From the NCBI RefSeq assembly GCF_001280425.1, contig NZ_LIUF01000002.1, positions 62,001-126,000 on the forward strand: 64,000 nt of DNA, given 5' to 3'. The stretch is from Haloarcula rubripromontorii (GTDB lineage Archaea; Halobacteriota; Halobacteria; Halobacteriales; Haloarculaceae). Each line of letters opens with the position of its first letter. The first letter of the stretch is position 1. Both the position numbers and the translations under genes were made by a program. Of the stretch, positions 43,636-53,166 are shown piece by piece. The notes under the pieces are model-generated. The model saw nothing but the letters and a program-made list of their open reading frames with translations, searched no databases and had not been told where the DNA came from.

Positions 43636-45477
43636 ATGACTGATTCGACCACCGAGGTTGTCCGCCTGTTCGGTGGGCCCGGTAGCGGGAAGACGACGGC
43701 GCTGCTTGACCGTGTGGACGAACTGCTGGAAGACGACGACGTAGACTTCCGTGACGTACTGGTTGTCTCGTACACCCGTGCGGCAGCCGCCGAGATCCGT
43801 GAGCGACTCGCGGACCGACTCGGCCTGTCTCCTCGTGCGCTCCGTGGGAACGTCTGCACGATGCACGCGAAGGCGTACGAACTGCTGAACCTCTCCCGTG
43901 GCGATGTCGTCGGCGAGGACGACAAGGAGGCCTTCTGCGAGGAGTTCGGCATCGACTACGAGGACGAGTACGAGGGGTCTCGGCGTCGGTCGGCCCGCTC
44001 GACCACCCTCGGGAACAAGATTATCGCGACCAGCCAGTGGCTCCAGCGGACCCGCCGCGACGTCGCCGACTGGTACGACGTCCCGTTCAAGTGGGACGAC
44101 GAGGAGGTCCGGCTCCCGCCGGAAATCGACGAGAACGCCCAGACCGGCAACAAGTACACGCCGACCTGGCCGACCGACGACGACCGCGTCGATGTCCCCA
44201 GCGCCATTCGCGGCTGGCGCACGTATAAAGGCGAGAACGACCTGACCGGCTTCGCCGATATGCTTGAGCGGGTCGCCCAGCGCTCGCTACTCCCCAACGT
44301 CGATTACCTCATTATCGACGAGTTTCAGGACATCACGACGCTGCAGTACGACGTGTACGACGAGTGGAAACCCCACATGGAGCGGGTGCTCATCGCCGGC
44401 GACGACGACCAGGTCGTCTACGCTTGGCAGGGCGCTGACCCAGACCTCCTGCTTGAGGAAGTCGTTACCCAAGACGAGGTCCTGCCGAACTCTTACCGGC
44501 TCCCCTCGCGCATCCTGAACGTCGTCAACCGCGAGGTGCGCCACATCGAGAAGCGCCAGGAGAAAGACCTCAATCCGCGCAAGGAGGGCGGCCGCGTCGA
44601 GGCGGTCCAGAACCCATCGATGTTCGACCTCTCGCGGAACGTCACCCGGACCATCGAGCAGTCCGACGAGACGGTGATGGTCCTGTTCCGGGCCCGCTAC
44701 CAGATGTTCCAGTTCATCGACGAGTTCATCGACAACGGGATTCCGTTCTCCTGTCTCACCGACCAGCGGATGTGGACCGACCGGCTCACCCAGTACGTCA
44801 ACGGGCTTGAAGCCGTCGAGGCCGACGAACCGCTCACGGTGCTCGAAGCGCGCCGGCTCGCTGACATGCTCGTCGACTCCGCGTTCGGCACCGGCGAGCG
44901 CGACGACCTCTTCGACGCGCTCGAAGAGATAGACGAGTCCCACGAGGACCAGGACATCGCCGACATCGAAATCGAACCCGACGTGGTTCGCGAGCACGTG
45001 CCGTTCCTCCCGGACGCGGCCTCGGCAGGCGATATGCTCCGGAAAGTGACCAACTTCCAGGAGCGGACCGTCGACGCGTACTTCACCGGTGACTACACCG
45101 GGATGGACGCCGACCGCGTCCGCGTCGGGACCATCCACTCCGCCAAGGGCCGCGAGGCCGATCACGTGTTCGTCGCGACGGACCTCACGGAGAAAGTCGT
45201 CGAACAGATGGCCGCCACGGTCGACCAGCAGGGTATCGAGGTGCCGGGTATGGATGAGTTCACGAAACACACCAGTCCCGTGCCGACGCTGACCGACAAC
45301 GAACGGCGTGTGTTCTACGTTGGGATGTCTCGGGCTCGCGAGCGACTCGTGCTACTCGAGAACCTTGTCGACGGCGCGCCGACGCTCCCTATCGACGTGT
45401 TGCTGGAAAACGAGCCAAGCGACCGCTCCATCGAGCAACTGCTTGACGACGCCAGCGAGACCATCGCGGCCGACTGA
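43636..45477 (+). CDS. UvrD/Rep-type superfamily 1 DNA helicase
   Basis: A 613-residue SF1A helicase with all main motifs: FGGPGSGKTTALL (Walker A), VDYLIIDEFQDITTLQYDVY (DEFQD), LIAGDDDQVVYAWQGA, GTIHSAKGREADHVFV and VFYVGMSRARERLVLL. The archaeal UvrD-like helicases act in DNA repair. It stands alone between the membrane protein and the leftward RNA ligase, with which it converges. Confidence 0.93.
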   Translation: MTDSTTEVVRLFGGPGSGKTTALLDRVDELLEDDDVDFRDVLVVSYTRAAAAEIRERLADRLGLSPRALRGNVCTMHAKAYELLNLSRGDVVGEDDKEAFCEEFGIDYEDEYEGSRRRSARSTTLGNKIIATSQWLQRTRRDVADWYDVPFKWDDEEVRLPPEIDENAQTGNKYTPTWPTDDDRVDVPSAIRGWRTYKGENDLTGFADMLERVAQRSLLPNVDYLIIDEFQDITTLQYDVYDEWKPHMERVLIAGDDDQVVYAWQGADPDLLLEEVVTQDEVLPNSYRLPSRILNVVNREVRHIEKRQEKDLNPRKEGGRVEAVQNPSMFDLSRNVTRTIEQSDETVMVLFRARYQMFQFIDEFIDNGIPFSCLTDQRMWTDRLTQYVNGLEAVEADEPLTVLEARRLADMLVDSAFGTGERDDLFDALEEIDESHEDQDIADIEIEPDVVREHVPFLPDAASAGDMLRKVTNFQERTVDAYFTGDYTGMDADRVRVGTIHSAKGREADHVFVATDLTEKVVEQMAATVDQQGIEVPGMDEFTKHTSPVPTLTDNERRVFYVGMSRARERLVLLENLVDGAPTLPIDVLLENEPSDRSIEQLLDDASETIAAD

Positions 45478-45491
45478 AGCGGTCGCGCTCC

Positions 45492-46604
45492 TCACTCGTC
45501 GATGGTCCCACCCGCTAGGTAGTACCGCGTCTTGTCACGCGTTGACTGGGCGATTTTGGTAAACGTGACAACACGCTGGTCGCCATCCGTCTCGTCACGC
45601 TCGATATGCAGTTCCAGCCCCTGGTCGCGGAAGTACGACAGCAGGTCGTCGATGGTTTTCGGGTCGCCGCGAACGGTGTGTGTTTCGCCGACCGGGTCAC
45701 CCCTGTCTACCGCCCGTATTGTTTCGACTGCAGGCTGAAGAATGGCCTCACCCAACTTGTGTGCCCGCTCGCGGACTGCTGCCGGCGACTCACCGCGTTC
45801 GACGGCCTGGAAGGCCTCTCGTATGACGCGCGTGAACACGAAGTCTCGCCCGTAGTCGAAGGGGAGTTCGAACGCGTGTTCGAGGTCGGCCTGATGGATC
45901 GCGCTCGTCGTGTACTTCAGCGCCGTCTCTCCGTCCATCGATTTCAGGACCACGCCCTCCCGGCCGCGAGCGTTCAGGTCGTCGATCCGTTCGCGGGCGG
46001 CGTCGACGGCCGCTGCCGGGGTGTAGGTCCCGTAGTGGTCGACGCTGTCGAGGCCGTAGGTCTCACACCGGTCGAGCCGGCGCTCGACGCCCATCGGCGT
46101 CCCGCTCTCGCGGTGGCGGATGCCGAACACGTAGAACCCGACCTCGTCGACCTCGCTGTACTCGTGGTCGGTGTAGGGGTTCTCCGGGCCGACGAGTTCG
46201 CCACACAGCATGTGTTCGGGGTGGTCGTCGAAGAACCCCTCTGCGTCCAGTAGCGCCTCGACCTTCCGCGTGGTGTAGGGACAGACGAACCCGCTCCGGG
46301 TGAACGCGAGGCGGTCCCCGTCGATTCGTGCGATCCTGACGTTGTAGCCGTTGAGCTTCTCCTCGATGGCGACGGGGCCGTCGAAGGCCTCCCGAATCGC
46401 CGGTTCGAGGACGAGCGCACGCGGCATCGAGGGGTAGCCCCGGACGACCGCGTCGCCGACGAGCGCCGTCCCGCGTTCGATACCGTGGCGCTCGTCGGTG
46501 AGATGGCGGTACCGCTGTCCGCGAAACCACTCGGTGTCGAAGTGTTCCAGCAGGTCCTCGGGGTCGGTGTCGACATTGAACAGCGACCCCCAGTCTCTCG
46601 ACAT
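45492..46604 (-). CDS. ATP-dependent RNA ligase, Rnl3 type
   Basis: A 370-residue RNA ligase of the archaeal Rnl3/Pab1020 type, with the nucleotidyl-lysine motif EEKLNGYNVRI (KxNG), the downstream RSGFVCPYTTRK and GREGVVLKSMDG (motif IV-like) and a dimerising C-terminal domain. The ATG at 46604 was chosen. It is divergent from its partner gene (rlp) with about 96 nt between starts. Likely involved in RNA repair or circularisation. Confidence 0.9.
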   Translation of the reverse strand: MSRDWGSLFNVDTDPEDLLEHFDTEWFRGQRYRHLTDERHGIERGTALVGDAVVRGYPSMPRALVLEPAIREAFDGPVAIEEKLNGYNVRIARIDGDRLAFTRSGFVCPYTTRKVEALLDAEGFFDDHPEHMLCGELVGPENPYTDHEYSEVDEVGFYVFGIRHRESGTPMGVERRLDRCETYGLDSVDHYGTYTPAAAVDAARERIDDLNARGREGVVLKSMDGETALKYTTSAIHQADLEHAFELPFDYGRDFVFTRVIREAFQAVERGESPAAVRERAHKLGEAILQPAVETIRAVDRGDPVGETHTVRGDPKTIDDLLSYFRDQGLELHIERDETDGDQRVVTFTKIAQSTRDKTRYYLAGGTIDE

Positions 46605-46700
46605 ACGTGTGTCTTGTTGACATGACACTAAAGTTCTGCTGGCACGGGGCACCGCCGTAACTGCCAGAGGGAATTAGTGGCAGGCTATCGTAGCGTCAGT

Positions 46701-47375
46701 ATGGTCGACCGCCCGCTCAAGCAACGGTTCGTCCTCGACACGTCGCTGTTTCTCACCCCCGAAATCAGGAGCGGCGACGAGGACCTGGAGGCGGCCTGCC
46801 TGGAACTGCTCGAACTCATCTCTGAGGCGAAACTGGTCCACAACATCTCCTGTTACATGCCGCCGTCGATACAGGCGGAACTGACGACGATGCTCGAAGA
46901 CCGGGCCATCAGCGATGACGTGCTGACGAAACTGGATACGTGGGTCATTACGAAGTCACCGGCTCACCACGAGGTGCGGATTCCGGCAGACCTCGTCTAC
47001 GAGTTCATCGACGAGATGTCCGAGCGGGTGGACCGCGGCCTGCGCGTCTCCGAGAAGGCCGTCCGGAAGGCCGAGGAGTCGCGGGCCGAGACGGTTGAGG
47101 AACACGACCACATGACTGAAGTGGACAAGGTCATCTCGGACCTGCGCGACGAGTACCGGGACACGCTCCGGCAGGGCGTCCTCGACTCCCGGGAGGATTT
47201 CGACCTCCTGATACTCGCACAGGAACTGGACGCCGGCGTCGTCACGGAGGACCAGGGCATCATCAACTGGGCGGAGGACTTCGGACTGCGGTATCTCAAG
47301 GGACGGAACTTTCCACCGCTGCTCAGAGAGTATCTCGCCGCCGACGACCCGGACCGCTGGCGCGACGAGAGCTAG
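46701..47375 (+). CDS. RNA ligase partner protein (PIN domain)
   Basis: A 224-residue protein of the RNA ligase partner (RLP) family. The PIN-like nuclease fold has FVLDTSLFL near the start and acidic residues [22 protein letters not shown] later. The partner family always neighbours the Rnl3 ligase in archaea, as here, and probably trims or protects RNA ends. The ATG at 46701 was chosen over upstream codons in a low-quality extension. Confidence 0.9.
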   Translation: MVDRPLKQRFVLDTSLFLTPEIRSGDEDLEAACLELLELISEAKLVHNISCYMPPSIQAELTTMLEDRAISDDVLTKLDTWVITKSPAHHEVRIPADLVYEFIDEMSERVDRGLRVSEKAVRKAEESRAETVEEHDHMTEVDKVISDLRDEYRDTLRQGVLDSREDFDLLILAQELDAGVVTEDQGIINWAEDFGLRYLKGRNFPPLLREYLAADDPDRWRDES

Positions 47376-47623
47376 TCGTCGTCGCTGTCCGGCGGTTTCC
47401 CACCGGGAAGCGCACTGCGTGCCCGCCCGGCGATTGCGCCGGGGATGTCCGTCGGGGAGGGAGCGACCCACTCGATGACCAGTAATGCGGCGGCTAACCC
47501 GAGAAAGACCACACCGATCGCTGTCTGACCGCGAGCGAGGTTGTCGACGCCGAGGAGGGTGACCCGCGCGGCGAGTACGACCGCGACCATCAGCTCGATT
47601 GTCCCGATGAGTCCCCGTGCCAT
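47372..47623 (-). CDS. Small membrane protein
   Basis: An 83-residue protein with two transmembrane helices ([40 protein letters not shown]) and an acidic tail. Convergent with the RNA ligase partner, sharing a CTAG (47372-47375) where both stop codons overlap. Known only as a haloarchaeal conserved membrane protein. Confidence 0.7.
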   Translation of the reverse strand: MARGLIGTIELMVAVVLAARVTLLGVDNLARGQTAIGVVFLGLAAALLVIEWVAPSPTDIPGAIAGRARSALPGGKPPDSDDD

Positions 47624-47734
47624 CGGTCGTCGTAGACGGTGCCTGAACAAAAGCATCGTGCCTGCGTGACGCCTGCGGCCTCACCAGCGGCGGGGGACAT
47701 ACGTTGAAGTCGCTGCCGACTGAAGGTCGCTGGT

Positions 47735-48226
47735 ATGCTGATCGGCATCGTCTCGGACACGCACGACAACGCGCCGCAGGTCGAAGCCGCAGTTGAGACG
47801 TTCGCTGACACGGGCTGTGAGACGGTCGTCCACTGCGGCGACTTCGTCGCCCCGTTCTCTGTGACGCCGTTCGACGGCGACTGGTCGTTCTACGCCGTTC
47901 GCGGCAACAACGACGGCGAGTGGGCGGTCCAGTCCACCGTCGAGGACTTCGGCACGTACTTCGGCGAGATGGGCGAGCTAACCGTTGACGGACACGGCAT
48001 CGCCGTGTACCACGGCACCAGCGGCGAACTCGTCGACGCGCTGGTCGAGTGTGGCACCTACGACTACGTGCTCCACGGGCACACCCACGAACGCGGCCGC
48101 GAGGAGCGCGGGGGCACGGTACGAATCAACCCCGGCGGTATCTCGATTCCGCCGGCTCCCGAGCCGTTCTCGGTCGCGACGCTCTCGACGGAGACCGGCG
48201 AGGTCGAATTCCACGAACTGGGGTGA
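47735..48226 (+). CDS. Metallophosphoesterase, YfcE/MJ0936 family
   Basis: A 163-residue phosphodiesterase with the metal-binding motifs GIVSDTHDNAPQ, VHCGDFV, VRGNNDG, LHGHTHERGREE and NPGG. YfcE-type enzymes hydrolyse phosphodiester bonds; natural substrate unknown. It converges with gap, ending 4 nt before its stop. Confidence 0.9.
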   Translation: MLIGIVSDTHDNAPQVEAAVETFADTGCETVVHCGDFVAPFSVTPFDGDWSFYAVRGNNDGEWAVQSTVEDFGTYFGEMGELTVDGHGIAVYHGTSGELVDALVECGTYDYVLHGHTHERGREERGGTVRINPGGISIPPAPEPFSVATLSTETGEVEFHELG

Positions 48227-48229
48227 GAA

Positions 48230-49294
48230 TCAGTCGTCGGCGTGACTGTCGACGCGCTGTGGGCTGCCGTCGTGTTCGACGAGGCCGCGACCGACACCGA
48301 GCGCTTCGTCGGTGCGTCGGATGCTCTTCTCGGCGCTTGCGGTCCGTTCGGAGAGCGCGCGAATGGCGTCGATGTTCTCCGGCACGACATCGGCTTCCTG
48401 GTGGATGGCCTGGAACAGGTAGAGGTCCCGGCCTTCGACCGTGATGGATTCGGCCCAGATACAGTTTTCCCACACGTCACCGCGCGGGCGACCAGCGTCG
48501 CGGGTGTACTCCTTGAGCTTCCCTGCACCGTCGATACCAAGCGTCTCAGGAATGAGGAACAGCCGCGATTCGTCAGTCAGCAGTGACGTGACCTCCTCTG
48601 TCGTTGGCTCGCTTTCCAGCGTGACATTGACACTGTGAGTGTGCATCTGCGTTGTCGGGACCTTCATTCCCATCGTGTCGATGTCGAGGTCGGGAAAAAT
48701 CGTCTGGACGTCAGGACCGTGGTGGGAGGGGATTTCGACGGGGTCGGGAAGTGTGTCGTTGATCGGGCCGCGCCCGGTCTGGCCCGGATCAGCACCGCGC
48801 CGGACCAGTGTCACACGTGATTTCTCAACGCCGTATGATTCCTTGAGCGGTGCGAGGAGGCGTGACAGGCCTGTTGTATTGCAGGAGACGACGCGGGCCG
48901 TGTCAGCCCCGACCGCATTTTCGTAGTTTGCGCGAGCATTGAAACTCACATCTGCCACAGCAGCGTCCTCCCCACCCTGGAAGATGGCTGGCGTGTCGTG
49001 TTCGGCATACAGCGATGCGTTAGCCGCGCCGACGCCACTTGGCGTGGTGTCGACGATCACGTCGCTCGTTTCAATGAGGTCATGGACCGTACCGGCCGTC
49101 GCGAGATCGGCTTCATCGAACGGTTCGCGGCCGTCCGCGGCATAGAGGTCGTAGCCGCGGTCGTCTGCGATAGTTGCCTCGAAGTTCGGCGAGCGCTTTG
49201 CGACGCCCGCTACTGTCATATCTGGCTGGACACGCACCGCGTCAGCGACGCGTTTCCCGATGGTGCCGAAGCCGTTGATGCCCACGTGGAGCAT
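48230..49294 (-). CDS. gapII: Type II (archaeal) glyceraldehyde-3-phosphate dehydrogenase
   Basis: A 354-residue archaeal GAPDH with the NAD(P)-binding [16 protein letters not shown] and the catalytic Cys in [13 protein letters not shown]; type II enzymes act in gluconeogenesis in haloarchaea. Upstream (minus strand) a gtatatt/aatatac inverted repeat with a TATA-like element and a TrmB-like site occupy 49304-49341. A GGAGG lies about 11 nt before the ATG. Confidence 0.92.
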   Translation of the reverse strand: MLHVGINGFGTIGKRVADAVRVQPDMTVAGVAKRSPNFEATIADDRGYDLYAADGREPFDEADLATAGTVHDLIETSDVIVDTTPSGVGAANASLYAEHDTPAIFQGGEDAAVADVSFNARANYENAVGADTARVVSCNTTGLSRLLAPLKESYGVEKSRVTLVRRGADPGQTGRGPINDTLPDPVEIPSHHGPDVQTIFPDLDIDTMGMKVPTTQMHTHSVNVTLESEPTTEEVTSLLTDESRLFLIPETLGIDGAGKLKEYTRDAGRPRGDVWENCIWAESITVEGRDLYLFQAIHQEADVVPENIDAIRALSERTASAEKSIRRTDEALGVGRGLVEHDGSPQRVDSHADD

Positions 49295-49303
49295 GTACGC
49301 ACA

Positions 49304-49341
49304 TACCTCCGGGGAGAGTATATTCTTTGTGATTAATATAC
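49304..49341. promoter_or_regulatory. Promoter/operator region of gapII
   Basis: gtatatt (49318-49324) and aatatac (49335-49341) form a dyad over the minus-strand TATA. tacc-N8-gagta (49304-49320) is one mismatch from the TrmB consensus tact-N7/8-gagta known in Halobacterium. The arrangement is suggestive, not proven. Confidence 0.45.
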
Positions 49342-49486
49342 GGAGAAATTAACTCAGATAGTTGTACCTCTGGATATTGTGAACTTTTAGCACGAATTAT
49401 CAGAAAACACCGAGATGTGGCGTGTTTCCATGCAATACGCCGACAGTCTATCAAGAGTTATTCAGGCGGAGTACGCAGTCAGTTGT

Positions 49487-50446
49487 ATGGACAACTCGTC
49501 GCTCCGCGCGCCCGCCGAGACTGCCGTCAAACAGTGCCTGAACCTCCAGTCCGACGAATCGTGTGCGGTTGTCACTGACGACCAGCGGAAATCAATCGGC
49601 GAAGCGCTGTATCGCGTCGCCACAGAGATTACCGACGACTCCGTTTTCGTTCGCTACCCGCCGGGCGAACAACACGGTGCGGAGCCGCCCGCGCCGGTCG
49701 CTGGCGCGATGGCAACCGCCGATGTCGTGCTCGCCCCGACGACCAAGAGCCTGAGCCACACCGAGGCCCGGACCGACGCCAACGAGGCCGGTGCTCGCGT
49801 TGCGACCCTGCCCGGGATTAGCGAGGGCGTGTTCCTCATGGGGTTAGACGCCGACTACCACCGCATCGAACAGCACTGCGAGGATGTGCTGGCACAGGTG
49901 AAAGACGCCGATGAAATCCGGGTCACCTCGCCACAGGGTACCGACATCACGTTCGGCATCGGCGCTCGCGAGTGGCATATGGACACTGGCATCGTCCACG
50001 AGCCCGGCGAGATGTCGAACCTCCCTGCCGGTGAAGTGTTCCTCGCCCCGGAGACGGCCGACGGCACATTCGTCGTCGACGGGACGATGCGCCCCCACGG
50101 CAAACTCGACGGGAAGCGCCTCACCTTCGAGGTCGAGGACGGCTACGTCACGGATATCGACGACCCCGACATCCGCGCGCAGGTCGAGGACGCCGCCGAT
50201 GAGGTCGGACGGGACGCCTACAACCTCGCCGAGCTCGGTATCGGCACGAACGTCGCTGTGACCGAACTCGTCGGCTCCGTCCTGTTAGACGAGAAGGCCG
50301 GCGGGACGGTCCATATCGCTATCGGCGACGACCACGCGATGGGCGGGGACGTCCATGCGCCGATTCACCTGGACGGGATTCTGACGGAACCGACCGTGTA
50401 TGCAGATGGGGAGGTTATAGACCTCCCAGAAACGAACGGCGACTGA
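49487..50446 (+). CDS. M29-like aminopeptidase
   Basis: A 319-residue metallo-aminopeptidase of the M29 (thermophilic) type. The late motifs NLPAGEVFLAPE, ELGIGTN and GTVHIAIGDDHAMGGDVHAPIH contain the metal-ligand Glu/His residues of the family. The ATG at 49487 was chosen. It is probably a cytosolic enzyme in peptide turnover. Confidence 0.82.
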   Translation: MDNSSLRAPAETAVKQCLNLQSDESCAVVTDDQRKSIGEALYRVATEITDDSVFVRYPPGEQHGAEPPAPVAGAMATADVVLAPTTKSLSHTEARTDANEAGARVATLPGISEGVFLMGLDADYHRIEQHCEDVLAQVKDADEIRVTSPQGTDITFGIGAREWHMDTGIVHEPGEMSNLPAGEVFLAPETADGTFVVDGTMRPHGKLDGKRLTFEVEDGYVTDIDDPDIRAQVEDAADEVGRDAYNLAELGIGTNVAVTELVGSVLLDEKAGGTVHIAIGDDHAMGGDVHAPIHLDGILTEPTVYADGEVIDLPETNGD

Positions 50447-50567
50447 CGGGAGCCGTGAGGACGGCGAGGAAGCGGAACTTCCTCGCGTTGAGTACGAGGC
50501 CAGAACGGTTCTGCGACAAACAGAAATAGAAGCGTGGGTCGCCCATGCCGACCGCTGGTAGTTTCTG

Positions 50568-50984
50568 CTACCCGTGTGCATATTCCGTCTTCACAGCGTA
50601 CCCGACGACGAAAGCCGCCCAGACGAGCGATCCGACGAGGACGAGGTCGAACGGGACCGGGTAGCCGAGGTTCCACGCGAGTACGAGCCCGTGTATCGCC
50701 CCCATGAACGCCATCGTTGCGACGGTGACGGTGGCCGCTACGTGCGGCACGTCCGGCGGGTCGTAGCGGAACGTCCACTTTAGCACGACGAGCGTAGCGA
50801 TCATCAGTGCCGGCATAAGAACGACACCGACCGGCTTCGAAACGTAGTTATCGGGCCTGCCCGACGCGGAGAAGTGAATCGCGACTTCGGCGGGGAGGCG
50901 AGACCAGACCGCCACGCCGGCCAGGGCTGTCAGGGCGATGATGACACCGCTTACGATGTCGGCACGGCTCTGTTGGCGCGCCAT
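50568..50984 (-). CDS. DUF1648-like membrane protein
   Basis: A 138-residue membrane protein with four transmembrane helices and the SdpI/DUF1648-type motif RLPAEVAIHFSASGRPDNYVSKPVGVVLMP. Such proteins are related to SdpI-type immunity modules but function here is unknown. Confidence 0.75.
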   Translation of the reverse strand: MARQQSRADIVSGVIIALTALAGVAVWSRLPAEVAIHFSASGRPDNYVSKPVGVVLMPALMIATLVVLKWTFRYDPPDVPHVAATVTVATMAFMGAIHGLVLAWNLGYPVPFDLVLVGSLVWAAFVVGYAVKTEYAHG

Positions 50985-51094
50985 ACCCGTCGTTTGATCC
51001 GGCGGCGCAAGAAAGGCAGCGTGACTATGCGAGACAGAACCACGAGCAGCGCCGTGGCGACGACCATTTACGGGAGCGCAGTCAACGCCTGCAT

Positions 51095-51748
51095 ATGACA
51101 GACGCTACACCGGGCGACCGCATCGCCCTCCCGTGTCCGGCCTGCTCGCCGGACCTGGAAACGGTTCACGAGGTGCTGAAGCCGGGCGGCCACGTGACGG
51201 TTCGCTGTACGGACTGTGACCACGTCCACAAGGAACAACTGCCGGAGGAGGAGACACTAGAGCGAAGCGTCGTCGTCTCACAGGACGGGGACTCCTTCAC
51301 CGCGGAGGTCGACGTGCCAGCCGAAGAAGAACTGTCCGTCGGCGAGGAGTTCCTGCTGGAGACCGAAGAGGCCGTCGTGACCGCGCGCATCACCAGTTTA
51401 GAGACCGCGGACGGCCGCGAAGACGAGGCGGCCGCCGAGGACGTCGAGACCATCTGGTCGCGGGCCGTCGGCAACGTCTCGGTCAACGTCACGATGCACC
51501 CGAAAGACGGCACGCACGACGAGACCGAGAGCTTCAAACTCCACGTCCCCGGCGACTACGAGTTCGTCGTCGGCGAAACCGAAGCGTTCGGTGAGGAGGA
51601 GTTCACCGTTGAGGGGATTCACGTCCGCGACGACGCCCACGGCTACGACCACGAGAACATGGACCACGACGGTGACATGGGCATCGCGAAGGACATCAAC
51701 CGGCTGTACGTCAGGGACGAGTCGACCACGGCGTGGTCTGCGTGGTAG
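51095..51748 (+). CDS. HVO_0476-family zinc finger protein
   Basis: A 217-residue protein with an N-terminal zinc finger (LPCPACSPDL...VRCTDCDHVH) and a long acidic domain with SVVVSQDGDSFTAEVDVP and KLHVPGDYEFVVGE. It resembles the HVO_0476 family. Function unknown. The pcm gene starts 1 nt after its stop, so they are cotranscribed. Confidence 0.87.
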   Translation: MTDATPGDRIALPCPACSPDLETVHEVLKPGGHVTVRCTDCDHVHKEQLPEEETLERSVVVSQDGDSFTAEVDVPAEEELSVGEEFLLETEEAVVTARITSLETADGREDEAAAEDVETIWSRAVGNVSVNVTMHPKDGTHDETESFKLHVPGDYEFVVGETEAFGEEEFTVEGIHVRDDAHGYDHENMDHDGDMGIAKDINRLYVRDESTTAWSAW

Positions 51749-51749
51749 G

Positions 51750-52373
51750 ATGGCGGACTGGGACCGGCAGCGGTCGCGGCTGTCTGACCGTCTCCGAGAG
51801 CGGGTCGTCGACGAGGACGTTCTCGCGGCGATAGCGTCGGTTCCGCGCCACCTGTTCGTCCCGGACGACAAGCGACACGCTGCCTACGCCGACCGCCCGC
51901 TCCCGATCGGGTCGGGTCAGACGATTTCTGCGCCACACATGGTCGCAATCATGGCTGAGATACTCGACCTGTCTCCCGGAGACCAGGTGCTTGAGATCGG
52001 CACTGGGTGTGGCTACCACGCCGCGGTGACTGCTGAACTGGTCGGCCCCGAGAACGTCTACAGCGTGGAGTACCATGCGCCGCTCGCCGACGACGCACGG
52101 GAAACGCTAGATGCGACCGGCTACGGCGAGGTTTCGGTTCGAGCCGGCGACGGCAAGCAGGGGTGGCCAGAACACGCGCCTTATGACCGGACGTATCTGA
52201 CCTGTGCCGCGCCGGAGTTCCCCGCCCCGCTCGTCGACCAGACCCGCGACAGCGGTGTCCTCCTGGCCCCGCTCGGCGACGGACAACAGCGCCTTATCCG
52301 GGCGGAGAAACAGGCTGACGGCACAGTTAATCGCGTCGACCACGGCGGGGTTCGATTCGTCCCGCTCCAGTAG
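51750..52373 (+). CDS. pcm: Protein-L-isoaspartate O-methyltransferase, copy 1
   Basis: A 207-residue SAM-dependent methyltransferase that repairs isoaspartyl residues. It has PRHLFVPDDKRHAAYADRPLPIGSGQTISAPHM (conserved PCMT start), LEIGTGCGYHAA (SAM motif I) and GDGKQGWPEHAPYDR. The start at 51750 is next to the previous stop; upstream in-frame codons overlap that gene. Confidence 0.93.
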   Translation: MADWDRQRSRLSDRLRERVVDEDVLAAIASVPRHLFVPDDKRHAAYADRPLPIGSGQTISAPHMVAIMAEILDLSPGDQVLEIGTGCGYHAAVTAELVGPENVYSVEYHAPLADDARETLDATGYGEVSVRAGDGKQGWPEHAPYDRTYLTCAAPEFPAPLVDQTRDSGVLLAPLGDGQQRLIRAEKQADGTVNRVDHGGVRFVPLQ

Positions 52374-52434
52374 CGGTTTCGACAGACGTGGCCGTTGTCG
52401 CGCCATTGATATAGCTCTGGCCGAATATAGTGGT

Positions 52435-53166
52435 ATGGACCCGGCGGTACTGCGGGACGACATGGTCGACAGCCTGCAACACGACAGCAAGGGTGTCGTC
52501 CGGAGCGCGTGGCTGTCGACAGCGATGCGCGCCGTCCCCCGCGAGGCCTTCGTCGGCGAGCAACAGGCCTACTCCGACCGCCCCTTCGAGCGCCTTGGAA
52601 CGCGCGTCCTCTCGCCCAGCACCGCCGGCCGAGTACTCGAAACTCTGTCACCTGCGGAAGACGACGATGTGCTCGTGGTCGGTGCTGGTGTCGGCTACAC
52701 GGCCGCAGTGCTGGCAGAACACGTCGGCGCAGCGAACGTGCATGCAATAGATATCACGCGCCGCCTCGTGATTGAAGCCCGGCAGAACTTGGCAGAAGCA
52801 GGCTACGAAGCCGTCCTCGTCGACCGCCGCGACGGGGCCGACGGACTGCCCGAATACGCTCCGTACGACCGGATTCTTCTGGAAGCCGCCGCAATCGACC
52901 CGCCCAGGGCGCTCCTCAAGCAACTGACCGACGACGGGCGGCTGGTGATGCCGCTGGGAACCGGCGAGCAGTCGCTGGCCGTCGTCGACGCCGACGGGTC
53001 GGTCGAGCGACACGGCACCGTCGCCTTCCAGCCGATGCTCGTCGAGGGTGAGCAGGCCGACACCGTCGAGCGCAACCGGACCCACCGCGAGGACCGCGAA
53101 CACGCCCGGCGGGCGGCCCAGTCTCGCGCCGGCTGGGAGCAGGAGTGGATCGACTGGGACGGCTAG
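52435..53166 (+). CDS. Protein-L-isoaspartate O-methyltransferase paralogue, copy 2
   Basis: A 243-residue paralogue of pcm with PREAFVGEQQAYSDRPFERLGTRVLSPS and VVGAGVGYTAAVLAEHV, RRDGADGLPEYAPYDR, and a C-terminal extension with many acidic and Arg residues. The SGQTIS loop seen in copy 1 is changed (GTRVLSPS), so substrate or activity may differ. It begins 61 nt after copy 1. Confidence 0.87.
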   Translation: MDPAVLRDDMVDSLQHDSKGVVRSAWLSTAMRAVPREAFVGEQQAYSDRPFERLGTRVLSPSTAGRVLETLSPAEDDDVLVVGAGVGYTAAVLAEHVGAANVHAIDITRRLVIEARQNLAEAGYEAVLVDRRDGADGLPEYAPYDRILLEAAAIDPPRALLKQLTDDGRLVMPLGTGEQSLAVVDADGSVERHGTVAFQPMLVEGEQADTVERNRTHREDREHARRAAQSRAGWEQEWIDWDG

